Below, piece by piece: positions 26,201-34,745 of a DNA stretch of 45,854 nucleotides. The notes below the pieces were generated by a model. That model made no database searches. It was not told the origin of the DNA and worked only from the letters and a program-made list of their open reading frames with translations. The stretch comes from Phycisphaerales bacterium (GTDB taxonomy: Bacteria > Planctomycetota > Phycisphaerae > Sedimentisphaerales > Anaerobacaceae): the NCBI GenBank assembly GCA_020352515.1, contig CP070678.1:5034575-5080428 (forward strand). The letters run 5' to 3'. Position 1 is the stretch's first letter, and each line of letters starts with the position of its first letter. The position numbers were made by a program, and so were the translations under genes.

Positions 26201-28141
26201 GTGACCAACATGCCGACGACACCACCTATCTCGCTTCCCCGGATATCCTTGACCTTGGTTCTCTGCATTCTGGTCGCCTTTCCCGTTGCCTCCGGCGCGG
26301 CCAATGAGAGCATCGACAAAGACCGCCTAAATAACATCGCCGATATGCTCCCCGAAAGACCGGCTGGCTTCGGCTCGCCAATAACCGACCGCAGCGCCTG
26401 GGAAAAGCTGGCCCGCAATGATTCATTCAAGAAAACAATAGCGCGGGCCGAAAGGCTTCTCGAAGAACCGATTCCCGAACAGCCGGATGAGCTATATCTC
26501 GACTTCTCCCGCACCGGCAACCGCACACGCTGGCAGAGAGTCAGCGGCCTTAGGCGAGGAAGGATTGGAGCCCTTGCACTGGCCGAATGTCTGGAGAATA
26601 AAGGCCGTTTCATACCGGCATTCGAACGGATCGTCGGCACGCTCTGTTCCGAGCGCACGTGGGTCATGCCCGCCCACGACAGAGGACTGGCAAACTTCAA
26701 TGGCAAGATTGTGGATATTGACCTCGGTTCGGCAATGCTCGCCTGGTCTCTCGCAAGCGCAGACTATCTTCTCGCCGACAAGCTCAGCCCCAGGACCCGC
26801 CAGCTTATTCGGGACAATCTCGAAACGCGCATCTTCAAACCCTACCGCGATATGGTCCTCGGCAAACGCAAGGAAAATTGGTGGATGCTCGGAACAAACA
26901 ACTGGAACGCCGTCTGCCTCGCCGGCGTGACCGGCTCGGCGCTGGCGGTGATCGATTCGCCCGAATCCCGCGCCCTTTTTGTCACCGCGGCCGAGAAGTA
27001 CTCGCAGAATTTCCTCAACGGCTTTACCGACGACGGCTACTGCTCCGAAGGCCTCGGCTACTGGAACTACGGTTTCGGCTATTACGTGATGCTCTGTGAA
27101 GCCATTCATCAGGCCACCGGCGGCAAAGTGAACCTGATCGAGAATCCCAGAGCGGCAAAGGCCGCACAATTCGGGGCCAATATCGAGATCCTCAACGGAG
27201 TCTATCCCGCCTTTGCCGATTGCTCCGTGCGCGCCAGGCCCGGCTCGCGCCTGATGTACTTCGTAAGCCGCCGGTTTGGCATGGGCCTGCGCTCCTGGGA
27301 GCAAAACGATCCCTCGTCCGCCTCCGGCTCTCTGTACGAAAGCATGATGTATTCCTTCCCCAATTCCGCGTCCCGCGCCGCCACCGCCAAGGTCTCTTCA
27401 AGCGGTCCCGGTATCCGCTCATGGTTCGACAAGGCCGGAGTCCTTCTCTCTCGGCCTCGCGCCGCCTCAGCTTCGCGCCTCGCCGTCGCTCTCAAGGGCG
27501 GCCACAACGCCGAACACCACAACCACAACGACGTCGGTTCGTTCGTCGTGGTGCTGGGCGACAAGCCGCTGCTGCTCGATCCCGGCGGCGAAGTCTACAC
27601 CGCCCGCACCTTCAGCGGCCGACGTTATGAAAGCAACGTCCTCAATTCCTTCGGCCATCCGGTCCCCGTCGTTGCCGGCAAATTGCAGCGAACCGGCCGA
27701 CAGGCTCAGGGCCGTATCGTCGAAAAAACCTTCACCGACTCCGCCGACACACTCGTCCTGGACATTTCCAGCCCCTACGACGTGCCGGAGCTCAAAAAAC
27801 TCGAGCGCAACTTCACCTATTCCCGTCTCGGCGCCGGCTCTCTCACGGTAACTGACAAAGTCGCCTTTGCACGGCCCTGTAACTTCGGCGCCGCAATAGT
27901 GACATTCGACCGGTGGAAACAGATTTCACCTTCCGCCTTGATGGTCTATGACCAACAGGACGCCCTCGGCGTGCAGATTGAAGTAACCGGGGCCGACTTT
28001 GAAATCCTCCCAGAGACCATCAAGGAAGACCTCAGCGGCCGCAGGCTCCCCACGAGATTGGGAATCAACCTTACCCAGCCCGTGACACAAGCCTCCGTTA
28101 CTCTTGTTATAACCCCTGTGGAACAGGCAAAGGGCTCTTAG
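26201..28141 (+). CDS. Heparinase II/III-like polysaccharide lyase, exported
   Basis: GTG 26201 is chosen because AAAGGG lies 6 nt before it; the frame also has TTG 26183 and ATG 26210. The product of about 646 aa has a signal peptide (LTLVLCILVAFPVASGAA) and an alpha-helical toroid (about 60-370, with NNWNAVCLAGVTGSAL and EGLGYWNYGFGYYV). The C-terminal beta-sandwich has the family motif HNAEHHNHNDVGSFV (about 432-446) followed by LLLDPGGEVYTAR. Heparinase II/III-like enzymes cleave uronic-acid polysaccharides by beta-elimination. Here the likely role is on an acidic glycan processed by this locus. The exact PL family cannot be set by eye. Confidence 0.85.
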   Translation: MTNMPTTPPISLPRISLTLVLCILVAFPVASGAANESIDKDRLNNIADMLPERPAGFGSPITDRSAWEKLARNDSFKKTIARAERLLEEPIPEQPDELYLDFSRTGNRTRWQRVSGLRRGRIGALALAECLENKGRFIPAFERIVGTLCSERTWVMPAHDRGLANFNGKIVDIDLGSAMLAWSLASADYLLADKLSPRTRQLIRDNLETRIFKPYRDMVLGKRKENWWMLGTNNWNAVCLAGVTGSALAVIDSPESRALFVTAAEKYSQNFLNGFTDDGYCSEGLGYWNYGFGYYVMLCEAIHQATGGKVNLIENPRAAKAAQFGANIEILNGVYPAFADCSVRARPGSRLMYFVSRRFGMGLRSWEQNDPSSASGSLYESMMYSFPNSASRAATAKVSSSGPGIRSWFDKAGVLLSRPRAASASRLAVALKGGHNAEHHNHNDVGSFVVVLGDKPLLLDPGGEVYTARTFSGRRYESNVLNSFGHPVPVVAGKLQRTGRQAQGRIVEKTFTDSADTLVLDISSPYDVPELKKLERNFTYSRLGAGSLTVTDKVAFARPCNFGAAIVTFDRWKQISPSALMVYDQQDALGVQIEVTGADFEILPETIKEDLSGRRLPTRLGINLTQPVTQASVTLVITPVEQAKGS

Positions 28142-28214
28142 AACCGGGGCATCTAAAACTGAGTTGACTTGACTGCTTTGCCGCAGACCGAAAAAAGTGC
28201 TAAGGACAACGCCT

Positions 28215-30101
28215 ATGACCAGCATCGACAAAGGACGCATAAATTCCTACGGTGGCGTGTTCCTCTTCACTCTGCTCCTCACGCTCGCACCGTTGGCCTG
28301 CGCCGAATCCCAGGTTTCCAAACTCGCCGTTCGACACCACATGGGCCGGACATTCATCACCTGGAGCGAGGTTGACCCTCCTCCGCTGCCGGATGACATC
28401 GACGATGCTGCGCTTCGCAAAATTGCCGCCGGAATCGACAAAGAAGCCCGCGTTCGATACCGAATCTACCGGAGTGACAGACCGATTGCCTCTGTTGAAG
28501 CAATGACCCCCATCGCCGAAATCGGACCTTTGACCTGTTATGACCTCGACTATTATGGCTCCTCCCAGAAAGGCAAACCCGCTATCCGCTACGTAATAAG
28601 GGACGGTGCCGGGCCCCTTAGCCACGGTACCGGCCTGTACGTTCACAGCCCGAAAAACCCGCACGGACAAAAAGCTCAGGGCAGCGGTGCCCGCATGCGG
28701 TCATACTACGCGGTCACATACTCCAAGAATGGCGCCGAAAACACCTCCATCACCGGCGACAACGCTGCCTCCCAACCAGTGCGGGAAGTCGAGGGCCCGG
28801 GCGAGCCCGTTCTGCAGCGCATTGTCAAGCCCGACGAATTCGCCTATATCCGCCGACCGGAGTTGCACTACTACGTCCGATGGGAGGCGCCGCCCAACGC
28901 ATCCGTCGAAAACAAGCCCATCGACTACCTGGTCGCGATTCCGCCGCGAATCGAACGCAGGCCGACCCCCGTTGGCCTCCACCTGCACTGCTGGGGGGGA
29001 AGTCTTAACGGAGGCTTCGGCTGGTGGTACAGCCACGAAAAACTCGGAACCACGTACCTCATTTCGTCAAATCAGATACCCTACGATTGGTGGACCGGTT
29101 ACCACGAGCTTTACTATGAACCCGGCGCATCCGACCAAAGATGGAAAAAGGGCGTTGTCAGGCCCTACACGACAACCCGAATGCTCTCATTTCTCGATTG
29201 GGCCGCCGGAAAATACGACCTGGACCTGACGCGCGTCTTCACCGCCGGCTCTTCTATGGGAGGCAGCGGCGCGCCGATGTTCGCGATTCGCCGCCCGGAC
29301 AGGATTGCATGGTCGATAGGCTGGGTGGGCGTCCATGACCCCGGAAACACGCCTCAATTCACCGGCTCCTACGAAAATGTGTACGGCAAGAAACAGTGGG
29401 GCATAAAATTCGAAGACGGCACGCCCGCCTTTGACCACTTCAAAGATGCATGGTATCTGCGGCGGCACGTGGAAAAGGACATCGGCTTTATCACGTGGTC
29501 CAACGGTAAGAACGACGGGGCGATTGGCTGGCCGCAGGCCCTCGAGTTCTATCGGGCGATGCAGCAAACGCGCCGGCCTCACATATTCGTCTGGGGGCTG
29601 AACGGCCACGGGCAGCGCGCGGCAATGCCGGCCGACGGAGGAGAGCGCGTCATGCCCATCGACATCCGCCTCGACCAGAGCCTCCCCGCCTTCACGAATT
29701 GCTCGCTCGATGACGACCCCGGCACGGCAAGAAGACTCGAATCACCAAGAAAGGTGATCGTGGGCAGGGAAACCAGAACAGACATCTACGACGGGGATTC
29801 CGTCGGCCAGGTGAATCTCTATCTCTACTGGGACACCGAGACCGTGGTTGATACTCCCGAAAGCTGGGAGATAACCGCCGCCCTTCTTCCCAAAGCGCCC
29901 GCCGAAGAATGCACGGTCGACATCACGCCGAGGCGGCTGCAGAAATTCAAACCCCGCCCCGGCCGTCAATTGAAATGGTCCAACGTTTCGCAGGGAAGGC
30001 CGATCCAGACGGGCACGGTCGAGGCCGACGCGTCGGGGCTCGTGACTCTCCGCAACGTCACGGTGACCAGGAACAAGAATCGAATCTCCATCCGCCGCTG
30101 A
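28215..30101 (+). CDS. Secreted alpha/beta-hydrolase (esterase-like) with N-terminal beta domain
   Basis: ATG 28215 has AAGGA 8 nt upstream, and gives 628 aa; a GTG at 28197 is less likely. After a signal peptide (FLFTLLLTLAPLACAES), about 180 residues form a fibronectin-III-like region (HHMGRTFITWSEV, VRYRIYRSDRPI). An alpha/beta-hydrolase core follows, with an oxyanion-like LHLHCWGGSLNGG, nucleophile Ser347 in AGSSMGGSG and a candidate His in WGLNGHGQRA. It is probably an esterase that removes acyl groups from a glycan. It is the last gene of the plus-strand block and converges with the PDZ gene 48 bp downstream. Confidence 0.75.
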   Translation: MTSIDKGRINSYGGVFLFTLLLTLAPLACAESQVSKLAVRHHMGRTFITWSEVDPPPLPDDIDDAALRKIAAGIDKEARVRYRIYRSDRPIASVEAMTPIAEIGPLTCYDLDYYGSSQKGKPAIRYVIRDGAGPLSHGTGLYVHSPKNPHGQKAQGSGARMRSYYAVTYSKNGAENTSITGDNAASQPVREVEGPGEPVLQRIVKPDEFAYIRRPELHYYVRWEAPPNASVENKPIDYLVAIPPRIERRPTPVGLHLHCWGGSLNGGFGWWYSHEKLGTTYLISSNQIPYDWWTGYHELYYEPGASDQRWKKGVVRPYTTTRMLSFLDWAAGKYDLDLTRVFTAGSSMGGSGAPMFAIRRPDRIAWSIGWVGVHDPGNTPQFTGSYENVYGKKQWGIKFEDGTPAFDHFKDAWYLRRHVEKDIGFITWSNGKNDGAIGWPQALEFYRAMQQTRRPHIFVWGLNGHGQRAAMPADGGERVMPIDIRLDQSLPAFTNCSLDDDPGTARRLESPRKVIVGRETRTDIYDGDSVGQVNLYLYWDTETVVDTPESWEITAALLPKAPAEECTVDITPRRLQKFKPRPGRQLKWSNVSQGRPIQTGTVEADASGLVTLRNVTVTRNKNRISIRR

Positions 30102-30149
30102 GCTCAAAAAGACCTCTCCGCCAAAACGGTCCGAGAACTCTTGTCGGGC

Positions 30150-31205
30150 TCATATCTTCTGACCCTCGTCCATATCCTGCCTCGACTCCTTGCCGCGCTC
30201 CGCTGATTCTTGCTTCTTGAGCTTCTCCACAAGACCATCGAGCATCTCCCGGTGACTCTTCTCCAACTGCTCTATCCGCTCCTGCAGCTCGCGCATCTGC
30301 TCCTCTATCCCGTCGAACGTCTCATCCCCGGGGCCGAACCGCGGAACTTCCGGCATTTGATACGGCTGGAGATTCTCGAAGTATTGCCGCCACTGTCTCC
30401 CCGGCTCTACCCACGACATGTCCAAACCGTGGAAGTGCCGGCCCGGCTCCGCGGATTCCCGTGCCTTCTCAAGCGCCTGTGTCGCCGCGCTGCGATACTT
30501 CTCCGGCAGCTCGTCGACCTCCTTTATCGTCGTCTTGTGCTCCGTGTCTCCAATACGAACCGTTATTGTCGAATTCTCTTCGCTCGGGTCACCTTCGATG
30601 GTGATCGTGTAGCTCCGGTCGCCGTCCGTGTAATGATATGTGCGAAGCTCTTTCGTGAACTCCCGAATGTAGGTGGAAACGTCCGGCATCGTCAGGATGT
30701 CATGAAAAGGTATCTCATCCCACCTCTGCCCGCCCGGTTTGAGTTGAAACATCCTTCCGGGACGCCAGGAGGTCACCAGCTCAGGTTCGACCGCATACTT
30801 CCAGTCGAATTGCTCGTCCTTGAGCCGCCCGAGTTCAAGCCTGACGGTCCGGCGCTCCCCTAAGTGGATGACCTCTAACGACACTTCCGCCCCCACGTCG
30901 GTATCTCGCACCGCCTCCACAATCTGCTCGTAGCCGGTCATCTGCTTGCCCTCAAAACCGGTTATAATGTCGTCACGCTCCAGCCCGGCCTTGTCCGCCG
31001 GGCTGTTACGATGGATGTTTTGAATGCGAACGCCCTGTTTTGGTGAGAGTCTCAAGTGCTTTCTAAGCAGTTCCGGCAGTGCTCTCTGGTCCAGTCTGAC
31101 ACCAATATAGGCACGCTCTTCGGCTGGCGCCGACTCGGCAGACACCGCCGTGCAAGCTGCCGCCAGAACGGCGACAACCACGAGTATGACGCTTCTTGTT
31201 CTCAT
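30150..31205 (-). CDS. Exported PDZ-domain protein with C-terminal coiled coil
   Basis: A 351-aa protein with an N-terminal signal (VILVVVAVLAAACTAVSA); an LAAAC motif leaves open a lipoprotein. One PDZ domain (about 33-130) carries YIGVRLD, GVRIQNIHRNSPADKAGLERDDIITGF and a typical carboxylate-loop region. A middle beta-rich domain follows. The last 60 residues are a charged coiled coil (QMRELQERIEQLEKSHREML). No protease domain is present. It is the third gene after an ECF sigma and its anti-sigma, 35 bp from the latter, so it may sense envelope damage or be a target of that sigma. AAAGGGG precedes the ATG. Confidence 0.8.
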   Translation of the reverse strand: MRTRSVILVVVAVLAAACTAVSAESAPAEERAYIGVRLDQRALPELLRKHLRLSPKQGVRIQNIHRNSPADKAGLERDDIITGFEGKQMTGYEQIVEAVRDTDVGAEVSLEVIHLGERRTVRLELGRLKDEQFDWKYAVEPELVTSWRPGRMFQLKPGGQRWDEIPFHDILTMPDVSTYIREFTKELRTYHYTDGDRSYTITIEGDPSEENSTITVRIGDTEHKTTIKEVDELPEKYRSAATQALEKARESAEPGRHFHGLDMSWVEPGRQWRQYFENLQPYQMPEVPRFGPGDETFDGIEEQMRELQERIEQLEKSHREMLDGLVEKLKKQESAERGKESRQDMDEGQKI

Positions 31206-31240
31206 CGTATGCCCCTTTCAAACGCAGTCCTTATTCACCA

Positions 31241-31801
31241 CTACAGGTCTCCGTAATATGCCGCGGGCTTGACCATGTTCTCCCGCAGCCCCTCGATAAG
31301 CCACTGGTCGCCGCCTCTATCGGTGAAGCTGTACCAGTCGACATTCCGCATCACGTCCGGCGCACCATCCGGCAGAACCTCCCGCAGCACGCGCTCCTGC
31401 GTTTCTGCTTTCCCATCCTGGCTCAAGCCGACCGCAGACCTCTCCGGAGCGGCTGTCCCCCCGGCAACGGCAAAGTGAAGGACCGCGCCTATCACAATTC
31501 CGGCCGCTAATCCCGCGACAAACCGAATCACCCCGCGGGCGCCTCTTATGCGCCGCAGCCGGCCCCCTGCCACTCTCCACGCCCGCTCGAAAACCTCATC
31601 TGCCTCATTTGCCCCTCTCGTCATCTCTGAGCCGACGGCAGGAACGCTGCTCTCGTGCAATGCCCGCAGCCCCTCGAACAGACCTCTTGCCGCCGAATCC
31701 CTTTCAAGCGCCGCCTCCAGCATTCGCTGCTCGCTCGGCGTAATCTCGCCGTCGATGTGCCTTCCAATCAGTATCTCGATAGCTTCGTTCGTAATGTTCA
31801 T
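31241..31801 (-). CDS. Anti-sigma factor, single-pass membrane protein
   Basis: A 186-aa protein starting at ATG 31801, which overlaps the sigma stop by 4 nt (ATGA) and has AAGGTGAAGGA upstream. Residues 1-50 resemble the anti-sigma N-terminal helical domain (EILIGRHIDGEITPSEQRML) without the zinc-binding cysteines. One transmembrane helix (91-113) leads to a periplasmic tail of about 70 residues. Coupling to the sigma gene is the main support for its role. The periplasmic PDZ protein encoded next may interact with the tail; this is inference. Confidence 0.75.
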   Translation of the reverse strand: MNITNEAIEILIGRHIDGEITPSEQRMLEAALERDSAARGLFEGLRALHESSVPAVGSEMTRGANEADEVFERAWRVAGGRLRRIRGARGVIRFVAGLAAGIVIGAVLHFAVAGGTAAPERSAVGLSQDGKAETQERVLREVLPDGAPDVMRNVDWYSFTDRGGDQWLIEGLRENMVKPAAYYGDL

Positions 31802-32373
31802 CTTTCCTTCACCTTGTCTTTCCCGGTAACCAGGTCGTATATCATCCGGCGGGCCCGCACAAGCCGTATCTGCACGGTCGTTACCGGCACATCGAGAATC
31901 TCGCCAATCTGTGCGTAGGTCAAATCGCCTGTATATCCGAGAACAAACACCTCGCGGTACTTCGCCGGCAGCCCCCGCAAAGCTTCCAGGATTAGACGGC
32001 ACTGCTCCGCCTGCTCCATACTATCGACAAAATGCGCGCCCCTCCCGTCACACTGCCGCTCGGCCAATTCTTCATCCAGCCTCGCCGGCCTGTGGCCCTT
32101 GTCCCGGCGATATTGAAGCGCCTGGTTCCGCGCCACAACCGCAAGCCAAGGACGAAACCGCTCCGGCTCCCGAAGCGTACCTATCTTGCCGATTACCCGA
32201 ACGCAGATATCCTGAAGCACGTCGTCAACATCAGCCGCATCACAGACCACCCCGTACACCAGAGCCCTGAGCCAGTCCCAGTTTCGCACCAGCAGCGTGC
32301 GCAACGCCTGCTTATCACCCCGCCCGGCCGCACAAACCAGCGCCGATTCGTTTTGCCTTCGTTTCGACTTCAT
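31798..32373 (-). CDS. ECF RNA polymerase sigma factor
   Basis: A 191-aa sigma factor starting at ATG 32373; the frame extends further upstream, but homology starts here. Sigma2 covers about 24-92 (DADVDDVLQDICVRV, FRPWLAVVARNQALQYRR). Sigma4 covers about 124-178 (LPAKYREVFVLGYTGDLTYAQIGEIL, VTTVQIRLVRAR). It is the first gene of a three-gene operon with the anti-sigma and the PDZ protein. The promoter it recognises was not identified. A TATAAT at 32386-32391 lies too close to the start to be convincing. Confidence 0.88.
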   Translation of the reverse strand: MKSKRRQNESALVCAAGRGDKQALRTLLVRNWDWLRALVYGVVCDAADVDDVLQDICVRVIGKIGTLREPERFRPWLAVVARNQALQYRRDKGHRPARLDEELAERQCDGRGAHFVDSMEQAEQCRLILEALRGLPAKYREVFVLGYTGDLTYAQIGEILDVPVTTVQIRLVRARRMIYDLVTGKDKVKER

Positions 32374-32602
32374 AGCCTGGTCTCTATTATATATAGATGC
32401 GCAGCAAGACGCCCCCGTACAACATCTGCGGACTTTTTTGGAAACCGGCAACGTTTTCTCCGCTTCCCGGGCACGAGCGTCCCGACCCCGATCCGCCCGG
32501 CTCTCGTCTCGACGGCCATATCGCCGCAATCACCCTTGGGCCGCCAACGCCCGGCGTTCCCCATAGCCTCGCACTCACAATCCGGACATCGACTGAAGCC
32601 GC

Positions 32603-33286
32603 CTAAATCGCCCCGCTGCGCAGCAGCCTCACGAAATCTCCGGCCCCCAGCTCAACGAGGCTATCGACAACAATATCCGCCTTCGCAAGCTCGGCCCTGC
32701 TCTTTGTGCTTGTGACCGCCACAACAGACATCCCCGCGGCTTTGCCCGCCTGTACCCCCGCCACCGCGTCCTCCACCACCGCACACCGCCCCGGTGATAA
32801 CCCAAGCTTCTCCGCCGCCTTGAGAAACGTATCCGGCGCAGGCTTGCTCCTGCCGACGTCCTCACACGTCACCAACGCGTCAAAATACGCCTCGACCTGC
32901 AGACGCCCCAAAATCAGCTCAAGATTCTCCCGCGGTGCCGAAGAGCCCACTGCCAGCGCGAAACCCTCGCCCTTGAGATCCTTGACCAACGCCGCCGCCC
33001 CCTCCGCCGGAACCAAACGCTCGCCGATAAGTTCACGGTATCGTTGCTCCTTCCAGTCGCTCATCCGCGCCATCTCCTCACCGGACACATCGCGTTCGAG
33101 CAGCATGGGTATTATCTCACAATTCTGCAGCCCGAACGTGCGGCAAAAGACCTCTTCCGACATGGAAAAACCCTCCCTCTCTCCAAGATCCCGCCAAGCC
33201 TGCTTATGTGCCCAGCCGCTGTCGACCAGGACCCCGTCCAGATCGAAAATCACCCCCAGCCCTCTGCCATTCGATGTCGTTTGCAC
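32603..33286 (-). CDS. HAD-family phosphatase / beta-phosphoglucomutase-like
   Basis: GTG 33286 is preferred because AGGAG lies 5 nt upstream, giving 227 aa; the open frame extends to 33361. HAD motif I is FDLDGVLVDS (Asp15, Asp17), motif II the Ser in VGSSAPRENL, motif III Lys in GRSKPAPD and motif IV VVEDAVAGV. A helical cap lies between motifs I and II (HKQAWRDLGEREGF). The family removes or transfers phosphate on sugar phosphates such as beta-glucose-1-phosphate. No coupled neighbour gene identifies the substrate; 229 bp separate it from the sigma gene. Confidence 0.85.
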   Translation of the reverse strand: MQTTSNGRGLGVIFDLDGVLVDSGWAHKQAWRDLGEREGFSMSEEVFCRTFGLQNCEIIPMLLERDVSGEEMARMSDWKEQRYRELIGERLVPAEGAAALVKDLKGEGFALAVGSSAPRENLELILGRLQVEAYFDALVTCEDVGRSKPAPDTFLKAAEKLGLSPGRCAVVEDAVAGVQAGKAAGMSVVAVTSTKSRAELAKADIVVDSLVELGAGDFVRLLRSGAI

Positions 33287-33549
33287 TTTTGCTCCTGTCA
33301 AAAAGCAGATGCCTCTCACACGCGGCAAACCCCCGGCTCCGGCACAGAGAACCGCGGGCATTTGAAGTTGCAGTATTCTATTGCCGCAACGCCCGTACTT
33401 CCAGCGCTAATCCGTCGAAACTAAATGGAGACACAAGGCTAAAGCTCGACCCGTATGGCAACGCCCGCTGACCCCGCCAAGTCAGCGCATTCCGATAATT
33501 GGCCTGTGTGGATGAACACCCGCCGCCTACATCAGTGCGACCAGGCCCC

Positions 33550-33849
33550 TCAGCCGGAAAGCAGCGACCTCGCCTCCTTAAGCCTGCTCGTGAAGGCATT
33601 CAGTGTAGATAGTCTGCTGTCGAGATGTTGAATGAAGACAACGTATTCGTAGAACGCAACCGCCTCTTTCAAAACCCGGATTTCATCTTCTATTTGATTG
33701 CGGCTGCGATATATCTGCGACAGTCTGTAGAATGCGTCGTTCTCGTCGGTGTTGTTTGATATGTCTCGCTCGTAGAGTTCAATTGCTTTTTCAATCCCCA
33801 GCTCCTGCTCCAGTTGGTTTGGCTTCAGGCAGGTCACCACTGTGTTCAT
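33550..33849 (-). CDS. Small TPR-like protein
   Basis: A 99-aa acidic helical protein with two TPR-like helix pairs (AIELYERDISNNTDENDAFY, LSQIYRSRNQIEDEIRVLKE). AGGAAGGA lies 6 nt before the ATG, which supports a real gene. It has no signal peptide and no coupled neighbours; 263 bp downstream (33287-33549) contain nothing I recognise. A protein-binding role is plausible. Function is unknown. Confidence 0.6.
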   Translation of the reverse strand: MNTVVTCLKPNQLEQELGIEKAIELYERDISNNTDENDAFYRLSQIYRSRNQIEDEIRVLKEAVAFYEYVVFIQHLDSRLSTLNAFTSRLKEARSLLSG

Positions 33850-34227
33850 AGCACATCCTTCCTAAAATCAACCTCCCCCAACTATGCGTTTCTTTCGGCC
33901 ATAATCGCCGACGTGCTTAATCCAAAACCCGCAAATAGCTGATACCGACACCACGATTACCGACCCCGAATTCTTATAGGGCCAAACGAAACGCTCAACA
34001 AGAATCCTGAATAAGAAGCGACCGGCGCCCCGAAAGCGCGCAAAAGCAACGCTTCTCCACACAAGCCGGCAAAGACCGATACCAAAGAGAACGCTAAATA
34101 GTGGCCTTCTCAATTCCCATCTCTTGGGGGTACATTGTCATTGGTGGACGCCACAGGAACGCGGAAAAAAGTCTGACGATGCAAGGACCCGAGAACGCGG
34201 GACTGTAATTGCGCCGGGGAAATCACT
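33850..34227. other. Gene-poor stretch between the TPR gene and the DUF6159 remnant
   Basis: With the region up to 34302 this is about 450 bp without a convincing gene. Base composition is less GC-rich than around it. An 81-codon minus-strand frame from TTG 34113 has no good ribosome binding site and no family features. The loss of the 5' part of the DUF6159 gene just downstream suggests the area has been rearranged. No insertion-sequence ends or target duplications were seen. Confidence 0.4.
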
Positions 34228-34256
34228 TTGTTTCACAATGAGCCCTGCTGTATAAT
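34228..34256 (+). promoter_or_regulatory. Candidate promoter upstream of the DUF6159 remnant
   Basis: A perfect TATAAT (34251-34256) is preceded at 17-nt spacing by TTGTTT (34228-34233, only TTG conserved). It faces the truncated DUF6159 frame, 47 nt downstream. Confidence 0.45.
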
Positions 34257-34302
34257 GCGATAAAGTAGTCTCGCGAAGTGTGCTTGGAATGAGCCTGGGA
34301 AT

Positions 34303-34710
34303 TTGGGAGTATTAACCGAACGGATTTTTGGCGGAGGTCAAACTCATGGGCAAGTTTTCCTATACATGGTCATTGAAAAGAAGGGGCCCATAAGTGCGCT
34401 GAAGGAGTCGGCCGCGCTTTTGAAAAAAACGTGGGGTCAGCAGCTTATCGGCAATTTCAGCTTCGTCCTGGTCCTCTTTGTCCTGATCCTCCCCGGGGCC
34501 GTGTTCGTTTTGATGGCGCTCCTCACCATGGGCACTCCCGCAATGATAGTCTTCATCGCTCTGGCGGGGGCATATATCATCCTTCTGTGTAATATTATAT
34601 GGGCACTTGGAGCGATCTTCTGTGCGGCCGTTTATCTGTACGCACGCGACGGGCGAGCCCCCGGCAGCTTCGACAGTTTCTTGTTGAGCGATGCGATCGT
34701 TCAGAGATAG
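34303..34710 (+). pseudogene. 5'-truncated DUF6159-type membrane protein remnant
   Basis: The 135-codon frame opens at TTG 34303. From about residue 22 (MVIEKKGPISALKESAALLKKTWGQQLIGNF) it follows the C-terminal part of DUF6159-type multi-pass membrane proteins, which as I recall are about twice as long. Two hydrophobic helices remain (about 53-75 and 82-105). The preceding codons do not resemble the family, and the missing N-terminal helices were not seen upstream in another frame. It is therefore likely a remnant, although a promoter-like sequence lies upstream and the frame is intact. ATG 34366, at the start of the homology, lacks a ribosome binding site. Confidence 0.55.
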
Positions 34711-34745
34711 ACCCGTCACCCGCTCTGATATGATGGCGGCGGCGC

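Noticed and set aside
32386-32391. Perfect TATAAT on the minus strand before the ECF sigma gene
   Set aside because: No -35 at workable spacing, and the transcript would start within about 10 nt of the ATG.
33868-34113. 81-codon minus-strand frame in the gene-poor stretch
   Set aside because: TTG start without a convincing ribosome binding site and no recognisable domain.
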